Part shown: positions 23,801 through 34,833 of the stretch, in pieces
Layout: every line of letters begins with the position of its first letter
How positions within the stretch are numbered: the first letter of the stretch is position 1
DNA from: Trametes villosa
Taxonomy: Eukaryota; Basidiomycota; Agaricomycetes; Polyporales; Polyporaceae
Length of the DNA stretch: 64,000 bases
Direction of reading: 5' to 3'
Assembly (NCBI GenBank): GCA_002964805.2
Contig: PUDQ02000032.1
Span: 620,001-684,000 of the forward strand
Made by a program: the position numbers and the translations under genes
Notes under the pieces: generated by a model
The model's input: only the letters and a program-made list of their open reading frames with translations
Told to the model about the DNA's origin: nothing
Database searches by the model: none

Positions 23801-26800
23801 GCCCACCGCACCGCGCCGCAACACACAATACAAACGCACCGGCGCATCGGGAGTGCGCGATGGCAGCTTCTCCGTCCCGCCGCGTATCTCGCTTCGGAGG
23901 GTCCACGACCGCACGCGGCGCGGGATCGCGCGGCATCTGTCCGCGGGCGCGCTAGCGCTGCCAGTGCTGCATCGAGAAGCGGGGGTGCTTGTGCTTGTCG
24001 CTAGCCGAGACGTGCGTCGAGCGCGAAGCACCCAAGCTCCGAGGGCCCACCGGACGCAGCGCGGCGCGCGCCACATCGATGCATGCGCGCACCATATCGG
24101 GCGCGGCGGGTGCCCACGCCCTCCCGGGGTGCGACGATGGGGCGCAGAGTTGCCGGCGAGAGCGGGTCGTCGGACGGCGGAGGACGCTCTGCGAAGCCTA
24201 AATTTTATCGCGGACGTAAGTGCGCGCGGAGGCGACCCGAGTATCCCTACGCGACGCTCCTCGTATTCGGAGCACACCACACGTCAGAGGAGACGCGTGC
24301 AGTATCCTGGATCCTGCGGCGGAGCTCAGCGTACAAGGTTGTGGCCAGCGGGTACAGTTCATGATGTTCACCTGAACCTACGACACGTATGTATATACCC
24401 ACCCTCCCAGCAGACCCGCTGCGCCGCGCCGCCAGCCCGTCCGCCCGCAAAGGCTATCCGCACGCGCGCTGCTTCCGAACACGAGGCCTGCCCGCAAAAC
24501 GTCCGAGGGAATGCGACCGCCGCGAGACAGGCACCCCGCGCAAATAGGAGTGCAGAGCCTATCCCGGGAGCCGAGCCCCTCCCGCCCCGGCCCAGAGGAG
24601 ACGATCCGTGCACGCACGGCACGACGTGCGACGTGCTACGTGCAGGGTGGGAGCCGCGCCGCACGCACACGGCGGGCTCGCTCCCATTTCCGCCGCGCTA
24701 GCGTGCGCGCGGGCGATGCGCGCCGCCCAAAGGGCCCGGGATCACCCTGGCCACGCCTCGAGGCTGGCGCAGACGCGCCGCTCGTTCCCGGGGCGAAGCA
24801 CGAAGCGCGAAGCTCGAGGCGCGAAGGGCGCAGTGCGGCACCCAATGTGCGATGGCGCGAGCGGAGAAGGAAGGGCGCGGGCACGGCGCCGCGGCGGACA
24901 TTGCAGCGAAGGCGGCCCCGTGGCTCGGCTATTGTGGGCGCGGGGGTGCCGTCGGGACGTCGGGCGCGCACAGAAGGCAGGGGCCGCGGGTAAGACGGCG
25001 AAAGGGCGGTACGCGCGCGCCCTGTTCAGGACGCCTGGAGGCCGGCAGCCCTCGGGGCTCGGGGCTCGGCTCTGATGCTCCCGGGCGAGCGTCGTTCGCA
25101 CAGCCGCGAGGCCCAGGATGCAATGGTGGTGCGCCAAAGCCAATCTTCGCGAACGCTGCGGCCAGTGACCGCGGGGATGGGTGCAGACGGCGTCCTCCAT
25201 GTGAGATCGGGGGCTGTAGCGGTCAGATGCCTGCGTGCCCGGAGCGAGTGCGAATCCTCTCACGGCGTATGTGGCTGCTATATGAACATGCGCCGTGCTG
25301 CCCTCCTGAACCTTGTACTCGTCCGCGCCTGCAGTGGGAACCGCGGCAACAGATCGCGATACGCCCAGCGACGTCGCCCAAACCGCACGTCCCAGGCATG
25401 CAATGCAACGGCCACGTTTCACACGAGCTTATTCCCGACTGGGCGGCGGCTCCCCGGATTTTCTCCGCCCGTGGCGCCGGCGACGGTGGCAGACACGAAC
25501 ACGCACCCCTGATACGCCGTGTTGCTGAGAAGACATCTCTCCGAGGACGTGACAGTCCGGCATCGGAGAGAAGGTTGCGATCGCGCTGCGGCTCAGGGGA
25601 GGGAAGGCAGGGAGGCGTCCTGGGCCCACAGCCGTCTTATTGCGCACGCACCAGGCTTCGATTGGCTAGCATGTAGAGCGGATCCGCGCTTGGCCAACTT
25701 CGATCACTCGCCGCGAGAGCTGGGGAGGTTCATCAAGGACATCAGGGTCCTCGGGCGGATGCGCGCCGGGAGCGTCAGGCGGAGGACACACCGTTCATGG
25801 ACTGCTGCGGACCCTGGACCGCCCGGCATATACACGAGGAGCGACGCATGGCGTCAACGATGACGGAGTGAAGGGATGTTGATATCGATCCAGAAGCAGG
25901 CATGCTGCGAGGTGTGGCATGATGTCGGCTTTGGGAGCGGAGGATCACGCTGCGCCGTTCTGGAGTTGGGCCTGCACACGCATGTCAGACATAGTCGCGC
26001 AGCACCGGCACATGAAAGCATAGAATATGAATCATGGCGATGGGATACGTACGCGTGACTGCGCTTCGGGAAGGCCCATATTTGACATCCCACCGCGCCC
26101 TGAGACCGAGGCCAGAAGCCGAGCGCGGGAGGCAGGCGCGGGAGGCATGAGAATGGTTGCAAGGGGGACCCTGAGCGCGGGTTTCTGGTGTGATATTCCT
26201 GATGAAGGCATTTGGGAATGTATCCGGATATCTAGATGGACAGAAGACAGCGTCAATGTCCACGGCCCTGTGGTCTAATGACTTGGAACATGCCGCTGGC
26301 TTTCTGTTATGATACCGCCGGTACTGGATCCGAGATTGCGAGGACGATCAGAGCAGTGGGAAGCGCGACTAGAACGGAAACATACACAGCTGATATCAGT
26401 CCGCAGGACGAGCGACATCTATACCTGGCATCCAGCCATCGTGTTGTGTGGGCCGAGTGTCATGGGGTTGACTGCCGCCCAACTAATCCCGTTCGAGCGC
26501 GACACGGCGGCGATGCGCTCTACGCGCAAACAAGGCGTTGCACATGTATGATGTGCGCCTGGTGTATACATATAGAGTTAGACTGCGGCTGGTATAGTTT
26601 GAGAGGACGCACCGCCGTACTGATCGATTCCCGCAGGGACCTGGTCCGAAACGCCCGGGACTGGGGCCGGTGCTAACGCGCAATGGCCGCGAGTTCGAGC
26701 ATGCAGATCGATACCGGGAATGCCTCCGCTGGGCGCGTGCACTCTTGCATGACAGGGGCCGTGGCGCAGTGGTCGAGAAGCCACGGCATGCTCGCCAGGA

Positions 26801-27225
26801 ACGCAAGGCCGCTGTTCGAGCTTATTTGAGGGAGCTAGAAATGCGACGAGTCCCCATGAGCGTGGGTAGCCGCGTGGTGCTGGGAAGCCGCAGAGCCGCG
26901 ATAGGCTTCGGAATACAAGGTTCTTTTATTCGGAGAAATCGAGAGCAAGGCGGATGTTGTGCGTGGCATGGCAATCGCTTATTCGTCGTCGACCATGGTG
27001 GTGGAGAACAAGAGACGGCGGGCCTCCACGCGCGGGGAACGAGCGTGACGTACAGTGTGACCCTCAGTAACAGCGAGTAACAGAGTCACACGGCGGGCGT
27101 CGATGTGTTTCTCGCCGTTTCGAGACGCCGGGATGGGCGGCGGCACCGTGCTGAGCGTCCCACGGACATCTTCACTTCAACCACCACCTCCACGACACAC
27201 GTCGACACTCAGCGGCTAGGGCGCG
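20879..27225. other. Long gene-poor region upstream of Ssn6
   Basis: No gene could be supported in about 6.3 kb. Most of 21-25.5 kb is GC-rich, with overlapping Arg/Ala/Pro-rich frames on all strands. That pattern suggests composition rather than coding. A short heptamer repeat (CTCGGGG) occurs at 25051-25069. Composition becomes less extreme after about 25.8 kb. A frame at 26670-27080 (+) is hydrophilic and unrecognised. The proximal part should be the Ssn6 promoter and leader. Confidence 0.45.
25051..25069 (+). repeat. Short CTCGGGG tandem repeat
   Basis: Two full copies and one partial copy of CTCGGGG in GC-rich non-coding DNA. It is probably slippage. Confidence 0.7.
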
Positions 27226-27629
27226 ATGACCCGTATGTCTCCTGTGCTTCAAACGCGTTGAACTGCCTCGATTCACTGCAGATCCTGTCCTCTATCCGTC
27301 CTGAACATGTAGGTGGCAACCAGCGTGAGACGGACCGCCAGAAGGCCCAGAAGAAGCTGCAGCAGGCGGCCAAGGGCAACAAGAAGGAGAGCGCTGCAAG
27401 CTTGCAGCAGCGGAGAGAGAAGTGAGTGTCCATACGCCTCCTACGAACCTTGTAATCCGCCGCTCACATAATGCCTTTCCAGGGACGCCCAGGCGCTCCG
27501 GGAGAAGCAGAAGGTGAGCGCACCGCTCGCGACCAGCGTTTCGCAGCAGATCGTGACGCGTATGTTACTCCCCTGCAGAAGAAGGAAGAGGAGAAAGCAG
27601 GCTCTGGCGGAGGAGGCACGAACAAATAA
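27226..27629 (+). CDS. SERF / 4F5 family small protein
   Basis: This is a 65-residue, highly charged protein of the small EDRK-rich factor family. Animal members promote amyloid aggregation and bind RNA. Four exons are used: 27226-27232, 27313-27421, 27483-27513 and 27579-27629. The first exon is only 7 nt (ATG ACC C), and joining it to exon 2 gives MTRGNQRETDRQKAQKK, the family N-terminus. The rest is Lys/Gln/Glu-rich (ASLQQRREKDAQALREKQK) and ends GGGGTNK before TAA. All introns are 61-80 nt GT-AG, and frames agree throughout. The start is fixed by the conserved MTRGNQRE, so automated predictors that disallow tiny first exons may miss it. Confidence 0.88.
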
Positions 27630-29386
27630 CAACGCCGCCGGGAGGGTTCCCAACTATCACCCATCGCCGCCTTCGCGAGTCCGCGCGGTTGCAGGGTTGA
27701 CACGGATAGATGAGTGTGATGGTCCTCCCGGGGAGTGGTGGAGACTTTGCTCGGTGTTAGCAGGGTTACGCGGTGCTCTGGCTCGAGGTCAGCTAGATTC
27801 CGATTTCTTCTGTTGTATTTCATATGGGTTCATCGAGTTGCTTTCGCTTCATTGGTACACCCTTCGAAGCTGTGTCCTGTTCATCTCCAGCACTTGCGGT
27901 ATAGCATGCACGCCTTCAAATCGCTGTCTGGACTCATTCCTATATGTAGCTGGCTATACCCAAGCTTCGCGCACCCTGTCGTCTATCGGATAGCGCATCG
28001 GCGTACACCAGGTACGGTGGGAGAATGCTGCTTGCGCACGCGCCCAGGCTCTGGACAGCGGCCGATATAGATGATGTCGCAATGCATCCTAACTCGACAG
28101 CACTAATTAGAAGCTCCCGTCGAGATCTTGCAGCGATGTCGGTTTGGCTTCTTCTCGTCAGCGAAGTGCATTCTGGCTTCATCTTGTCGAGTTGAATGCT
28201 GACGACCCGCTCTCTGTCTCTCAGCCCCACGGACCTGCGGTCAGGCGTGCAAACCGCCGGCTTCTCACTCCGGAGCCAATCACTGCGTCACTCCCAGCAC
28301 CGACATGTGCTTGTCAGAAAGTTGCCTCACGTCTGATTGACTGGGCCGCCCGCGGTCGAAAGAACATAGCCATTCTCTCCGAAGACTGACAGGTAGGCTA
28401 CGCGAGAACGACAGAATGCCGTCCGCGGGCGAAGGACATAAGACGCCTGGGAGCTCGGAAGACGAGAACGCGCCCGTTCCGCACTTCTCGATGGCGGAGT
28501 TTCGTCCCAATGCTATTTCTTCCGGGATAGTACATCATGTGCGGGGTCTTCGGCGGTCTACGATCTGTTAGAAGTCCATGTTCCCTACTAACATCGACGG
28601 ATGCAGGAACGGCGCAATCCACCGGGAGGTACGGTCCCGGAGCTATTCCTACCATCTAAGCGTTGAACGTTTACTTAAACCTCCGTTATAGACGTCGCGG
28701 TACATCAAGTACGACACAAGTGGGCCATGTATGATTCCACAATACCTGTGAAGTGATGACCGAGGATAACGGCAGAGGTGGTCTGCGGAGATATTCTCGG
28801 TACGCACAGTTCCGTTCCGCCTGGATGCCCGACAGCGCCGACGCTCGAGAACGTATGGCAGGCTCCCCGTGGAACCCCCGACTCCGCCATGCGTCGGAGG
28901 TAGAACCTGTTCGTGCTCTGCTCAACGTCACCCGCAGGTATGTCCTCGAGCCAGACCGGTGTCGAGGGCACGCCTCGTCCGTCCTTGGCATGGACGCACG
29001 CACCCCCACGCACAGAGAGTCGCGAGGATGGCTGTGCGCAGCCGCTTCCGCTTCCTCATGCCCTCATCTTCCCCATTCTTTTTCGCATGAGCGTGTCCTC
29101 ACCCGCGGCCCGAGGCCGTTTCCACGATCACGTTCAGTGCAGGCTCGGACCCTATGGCCCCGCCGTATCTACAACATCAGTCCAGGAGTCTATGGCCCCA
29201 CCTTCTGTATCAAAGAACAAGGGCCCGCTTGGAAGTGTTGCGCGCGGCCGCGGCGGTGCGCCGTGAGCCAGAACGTACGGATACGGAGGGCGATTGCAAC
29301 GATATCAGTAGGACGTGCAGGCCAGCGACTTTGCAAACCCGCTTTACCGCCTCCAACTTGCTTTTGCGCTAGCACTCAACCGACAG
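27630..29386. other. Intergenic region before the DUF6534 array
   Basis: About 1.75 kb holds the SERF 3' UTR and the promoter of the first DUF6534 gene. Only short unrelated frames are present, and no gene or repeat was recognised. Confidence 0.5.
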
Positions 29387-31701
29387 ATGGCCATCTCCCT
29401 GGAATTCCGTGACGGCGGCACTCTTGGGCCTGCGGCGCTCGACGCCACCGAACCGCTAAGCGAGAATGCATGGAACTCGCTCACGCATACATCGGGGGCA
29501 ATCCTAATGGGAGGCCAGGTTGCGCTTTTGTGAGTCTTACCGCGTTCCATGGAAGGTGTATCGATGTGGTCGAACTAACTCTGCTTGGACAGCCTTTCCG
29601 GCGCGGTCTTCCTGCAGGCCGTGGTGTACCTGCAGCTATATCCGTCAGACAGCCGCAGAATCAGGTCGATGGTGAGTTTCCCTGCGGCGCCATATTTTTC
29701 GGCGATGGTTCAGTCACTTGACGCTCCGCTCAGGTGTTTGCCATATGGTGCGTTGTGTTCGACTTCGGGGTATGGATGTCTTCTGATGACGATCGGTCAC
29801 AGGTTCCTCGACACCATGCATACAGCAATGATCTTCGTTATGAACTGGACGGACCTAATCGTCAACTTCGGCAACCAGGACTCGTTCCGCCGCTCCATCT
29901 GGTAGGCATGCGTCGTACTGTTAATTTCCGGCTAGCGCTGACTCAGACCGTCTCTTGTTATGCAGGCCCATGCCGGTGAGTGACATAACCGCGAGACGAT
30001 GCAAGCGGTGATTGAGTGGCCTTGCATGCATGAACATCTAGATAGCTATAGGAATAACGGTAACGCTCTGCCTTCCATTGTCGCGATGCCCGCTACACTT
30101 CTCATGCTTCGCGCTGACTAGGCGTGGACGACCTTCCTCGTACACGGGTAAGCGCGACAGTAGCTCGTCTGCCTCCATGCACCCGCTGATAAGGTGTCCA
30201 GATTTTTCTCATACCGTATACACACCCGTGAGTTCAGGCTCTACCCGGATGCGTTCCCGGTCTCACACCCGTGGGTCGATCGATGACAGTTAGCCGGGGG
30301 AAGTGGTTCATCACGGGCACGCTGGTACGTCGACGGATTCAGCACAGCAGCTCCGTTTACTACTAACAGGACATGTGCAGGTCACGCTCTCGATCGTTCG
30401 TCTCGGTAAGTCCACATTACTGCGCGTACACTCGGTGTCACGCTCATCGCACTTTAAATAATTTTTGGTGTAGTATCGGCTATGGGTAGGGACCTGCATT
30501 TTCTCAACAAGCATCGCACTCACTGGCTGCTGCATTCACAGTGTCGTGCGGAGCGCTGTGCGTGTCTTTGAAACATGGTCGAACGAAACTCGCATCTGCT
30601 GACAATTGATTGCCAGGCTTTACTATCAGTCTTTCCCTCTCTTTTTCCAACACTTCAAGGTACGTCTTCCACCCCTCGGAGAGGAGAATCGCATTTAAAC
30701 GAACTTTGGGCAGGGCTCCTTCCTCCTAGGCCTCTCCACATCCGCCGTACTCGACATCCTGGTCACAGCAATCCTCTGCTATTACTTACGACAACGGAGA
30801 AGCGGCCTCGCACGGTAATACCGCGTTCACTCCGGCCTGTCGTGGATGCACTGACCCCAACGAAACCTAGGACCGACCGCGTGGTAGACATGCTCACGCT
30901 CTACACGGTCGAGACCGGTATGTTGACTTGGTCAGTGGTAACGCCGGCTAGTGGATGCTACGTCTACTTACGCTCTTCACAGCGTGGCGACCACTGTATC
31001 GCTCATCTGCGTAAGTTCAAAAAAGGCCAGGAGGTAGAGGGTTCTCGCGCTCACGCTAGGCCGGAACGTGTACTAGTGGGCGACGATGCAAACTAACCTC
31101 ATATTCCTCGCTATCCACCTCTCTGTCGGGAAGTGTACGTACCAACAGATATGGTCTTGCAGTAAGATCCCGGCTCACAGATAGCCTCTCCAGTATACGC
31201 GAACACGTTCTTGGCGAGGTGAGTGCTCCCCCCGTTTATCTTACGTCGACTGCGCTAACCAGTACGCTCAGTATCAACGCCCGTCGCTCGCTCTCAGACC
31301 GAACACAAGCAATGCCCGTCGCAGGCGAGGTCTACTCCATGTCAATCCTGTGGCCCAGCCCGCCTCGCCTGCAACCACAAGTTATCCCCTGGGAAGTTAG
31401 TGTCGACCTGCAGGCCTTACCGTTGCAGCCCACACGACTAACTCCTGGTCTAACAGTCCCATGCTCGGTCCGCAGTATCGCCGAAGGTCCGTTCCGCGGT
31501 TAAGCCCAGTCCAAGACCTTCGCTAACCCGCGCATTGGACAGCCGATGCAGGTCAATATTGATATCGAGCGCACGATCCACCACGAGGACCTCCGCCGCG
31601 GGTCGGACGCGATGAGTCTCGAGCGCTCGAACTCTTTCCTGGGGCTGGACAGTCCCGGAAATCTGGACGACGCGAAAGAGGCGTACGAAAACTCTACGTG
31701 A
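29387..31701 (+). CDS. DUF6534 membrane protein, copy A
   Basis: This is a multi-spanning (probably seven-helix) membrane protein of unknown function from a family expanded in Agaricomycetes. It has many short exons. Those placed with confidence are 29387-29529, 29593-29671, 29734-29747, 29803-29901, 29965-29974 (10 nt), 30122-30147, 30202-30227, 30290-30324 and 30381-30405. They encode LSGAVFLQAVVYLQLYPSD, then FLDTMHTAMIFVMNWTDLIV, AWTTFLVHGFFSYRIHTLSR and GKWFITGTLVTLSIVRL. Later exons give STSAVLDILVTAILCYYLRQ, DRVVDMLTLYTVETG, MQTNLIFLAIHLSVGK and INARRSLSDR. The acidic tail contains NIDIERTIHHEDLRRGS and ends YENST. The stretch 30474-30720 and the last donor are not resolved. An upstream in-frame ATG at 29315 is possible. 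Confidence 0.75.
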
Positions 31702-31821
31702 ACTATATATAAAGTTTACTACCCCCGCCAAAGACCCAAAAGATGAAGACTATCGACATATGTACCCAATAATACACGGAGGACATGTACGCTCGCGAGT
31801 GGAATATGAAGGGCGGGAATA

Positions 31822-34106
31822 CTAGTTGTGTTTGACGTCCTCGTGGGGTGTTAGGTATTCGAGGTCGGCCTCCTGCGACCCGCCATAGGCTTCGGCATGT
31901 ACCGTCTGCTCGATCTCGATGTTGACGTGCAGAGGCTATCGTGCGCATCTCTCTCAGAACCCATGACCGGTTTCCGATACTTGGATACTCACCTTTTGTG
32001 TAGGCGTCGAACGTAAGCCAGGCTATGAAAACCATTTCGTTAAATAGCCGGGGCGGATCTGCCGAGCGACTTACCGACCACGGTGAACCGGCTTCTCGCG
32101 GAGTGAACGGGCTATGGAGTAGCATGGGTAGTGGATACCCCTCTTGCCCACTGGAGCCTTGCGATCTGTTCGACAATGCCCTCCGCGCATTCAGGCTAGC
32201 CATCAGCGTTAGCACGCTTGAATGAGCACAGGCATTCTCGAGTGCGTACCTTGCCAAGAACGAGTTGGCGTACACTAGAGTGCCAGTCAGTGTTAACGTT
32301 CATGCAATCGGAGATAACGCGGGGACCCACTTTTGCTGATAGCGAGATGCAGTCCGAGGAATATCAGGTTGTGGGGCATCGCGAGCCACTGCGAATCAAT
32401 TCTTGAGTGTCGATCATGCATGATGTGAGGCCAAACGTACACAGATGAGAGACACCGCGGTTGTGACGCTAATACCACGATGCGGCTGTGAGCATGAGTA
32501 TGAATACAAGCTGCGAGGCACATACCACGTCAACATCCCGTTCTCGACCGTGTACACGGTGAGCATGCCGATCACTTGGTCCATCCTGAACGTTGTTCAG
32601 TACGCGCCGACCTCGCGTGAGTCCGGTACATACCTCGCCAGGCCACTCTTGCGTTGCCGGAGGTAGTAACAAAGTATGCCCGTGATCAAAATGTCGAGAC
32701 CAGTTGATGTTCCGAGACCCAGTGTGAAGACGTACTGCAATAGACAAGGCGCATCAGTAGAATAGTGACATACGAGGGCTAGAGACAGCTTACGCTGAAC
32801 CTGTCAACAAATGCTGCGAAGCTCTTGAGCCGTAACCTGCTACAGGGTAAGCGCAACATTCGCTCAATGGATGACCGTCTACAGACATCTCTGTGGTTGA
32901 CACTAGCGTGAATGTAAGTACTTGTTCATGGCGAGGAGGTATTCTGGGGCATACCGATGGCCGCCACTGTTCGGCGGTGTTGGACGTCAGTGATCGTCGA
33001 AAGTAACCTTGGTGTGCTTCAGAAGCTTACCCAGACGAGTAAGTGCGAGGGCGTACTGGGTAACACGTCTAAGCACGGGACGCTTCCCTCGGGCAAGCCA
33101 GAGAAGGGGGACTCACTAACGGTCCAGTGATGTACCAGTTCCCTCGGCTGACTGTCGTGGGTCAGAGCGACGTTAGGCTGTTAGTTATTACTCAAGTAAT
33201 GCAAAGGAGAACACTCACGCGTATGGATTCGGTACGAGAAAAAGCTAGACGTGGCGCAGCAGCAGGCTGATGAGCTTAGCTAGCTGGGGGTACACTTGTT
33301 AGCCCTACCAGTGCACCAGGAACGTAGTCATGGCCTGGCGCGAGGCCGAAGTCAGCACATCTCCGCTGATTGGTTTTCCAATACGATCCTCACCGTAAGA
33401 GCAACTGTCATCTTGGACAAGAAGCCGATGTATTAGGCGTGCTAAAACATTCGCTGAAATCATTCCCGACGTACCGCCACGGACCTAGGCGCATGGAAGC
33501 CTTAGCATTGGAATGAAGCAGGACGCGGGGAGTGAAGCACCATGTGATTCCATCCAAGCCATCGAACTTGCCAAAGTTAAGAATGAGATTCTCCCAGTTC
33601 GCGACACCGACCATGGCGGAGTGGGCGCAGTCCAGCAACCTACAGGGTCGGTCAGAGCTCGTGCTTCACTCATTCCATTCGCCGTACCAGATCACGGCGA
33701 CCTGAATGGGTTGTAGTCAGCATCGAGGAATGAGTCCCGTTACGTTGGGTAGGGCGACGCACCATTGCTTTCACCTTCTTCGTATCTGCCGGATATGTCT
33801 GGCAGTAAAGCACTACCTGCATCAAAACCGCGCCCGACAAGCTTCCACGCGTCGTCAAAACAGTTCGCGAGACATAGATAGACAGACGCTCGCTCACAAT
33901 AGCGCCACCAGGCCCCCTATGAGCACCGCGCCCGATGAATGGTACAGAGTATTCCAGGACTCGGCATCGACGTCGGAGCTTCCAGCGGCGAGCACCGTGG
34001 TGTGAAGCATGGTTTGTGGATCGGCACTGGAATAGCCGAGGAGTCGAAGGGGCGGGGGAGGAGGTCGAGGGGGCGGGACGGGTGCGTCCTCGGAATGCCG
34101 ACGCAC
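31822..34106 (-). CDS. DUF6534 membrane protein, copy B
   Basis: This paralogue of copy A is tail-to-tail with it (120 bp between stops). The early exons are 79, 14 and 99 nt (33841-33763, 33701-33688, 33639-33541), the same sizes as in copy A. They follow a first exon ending at 33898. They encode LSGAVLMQVVLYCQTYPAD and LLDCAHSAMVGVANWENLIL. Later exons give MTTFLVH, FFSYRIHTLSRGNWYITG, YVFTLGLGTSTGLDILITGI, VIGMLTVYTVENGMLT, MPHNLIFLGLHLAISK and SLNARRALSNRSQG. The tail NIEIEQTVHAEAYGG ends at TAG 31824-31822. The start is either 34106 or the ATG at 34010. The exon equivalent to the 10-nt one of copy A was not located cleanly, so an intact reading frame is likely but not proven. Confidence 0.68.
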
Positions 34107-34833
34107 TTATGGGCCTGCCGGCACCAAGCCGGGTACTATACCGCCGCACGAGCAGAATTGCGGTCAGAACCTAGGACGCCGCGCGCCTGCTGGTGAGCGC
34201 ATCTTCGGGGGACATCTGCCAAGCAGCGACGTCGCATGAGAGGATAATGCCGGTTTCGAGGGGGAGACTGCACCACCTCGCACTTGGAAGTCGCCGGTGG
34301 GAGCATGATGCATGATGGGTAGGGAAGGATGTCCATCTGTTGTTCGAGTGGCGACTTTGATTAGCACCGAAGCTCTCCGAAGGCGACGCAGTCCTCGTGC
34401 TCCGGGAAGACGGACGCCTCCTTCTCCGGTACAGGAGCAGATTTCGAGCGACCTGTAGCAACCTACGTGAGCATGCACGCCGCACACCCTTCGATGTGCC
34501 ATTCTAGAGATGGGCGTAGCTAGAAAGGGACTTCCGAGGTCCAAGCGCCAGCTTGGTGGCGTAACGTGAGGCCGCAGCGATCCCAGTCAGAACGTCTTCG
34601 GCGGAGGAGTAGCGCTTTGCAGATGTACCGCACCGCCAACCGGCGTCCTTCAGACAAAGTTAAGCTTCTGATTATAGAGGTGGTAAGATAGGAGGCCTGG
34701 AGCCCGGCGTGCCTATGATTATACTGGAATACGAGTAGTAAGCGCTGGTATGTACAGGTGATAGACTCGGGAGAGAAAATGGACGACAGGATACTCGTAC
34801 AAGACACGCCCACTGGTGACTGATCATCCATGC
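34107..34833. other. Intergenic region between DUF6534 copies B and C
   Basis: About 0.7 kb should contain the copy B promoter and the copy C 3' UTR. No further gene or repeat was recognised. Confidence 0.5.

Noticed and set aside
24742..25422. 226-codon minus strand frame
   Set aside because: It is in a region where all frames are open because of GC content, and no motif is visible.
20879..27225. Possible transposon remnant in the gene-poor region
   Set aside because: No reverse transcriptase, integrase or transposase motif, terminal repeat or target duplication was seen.
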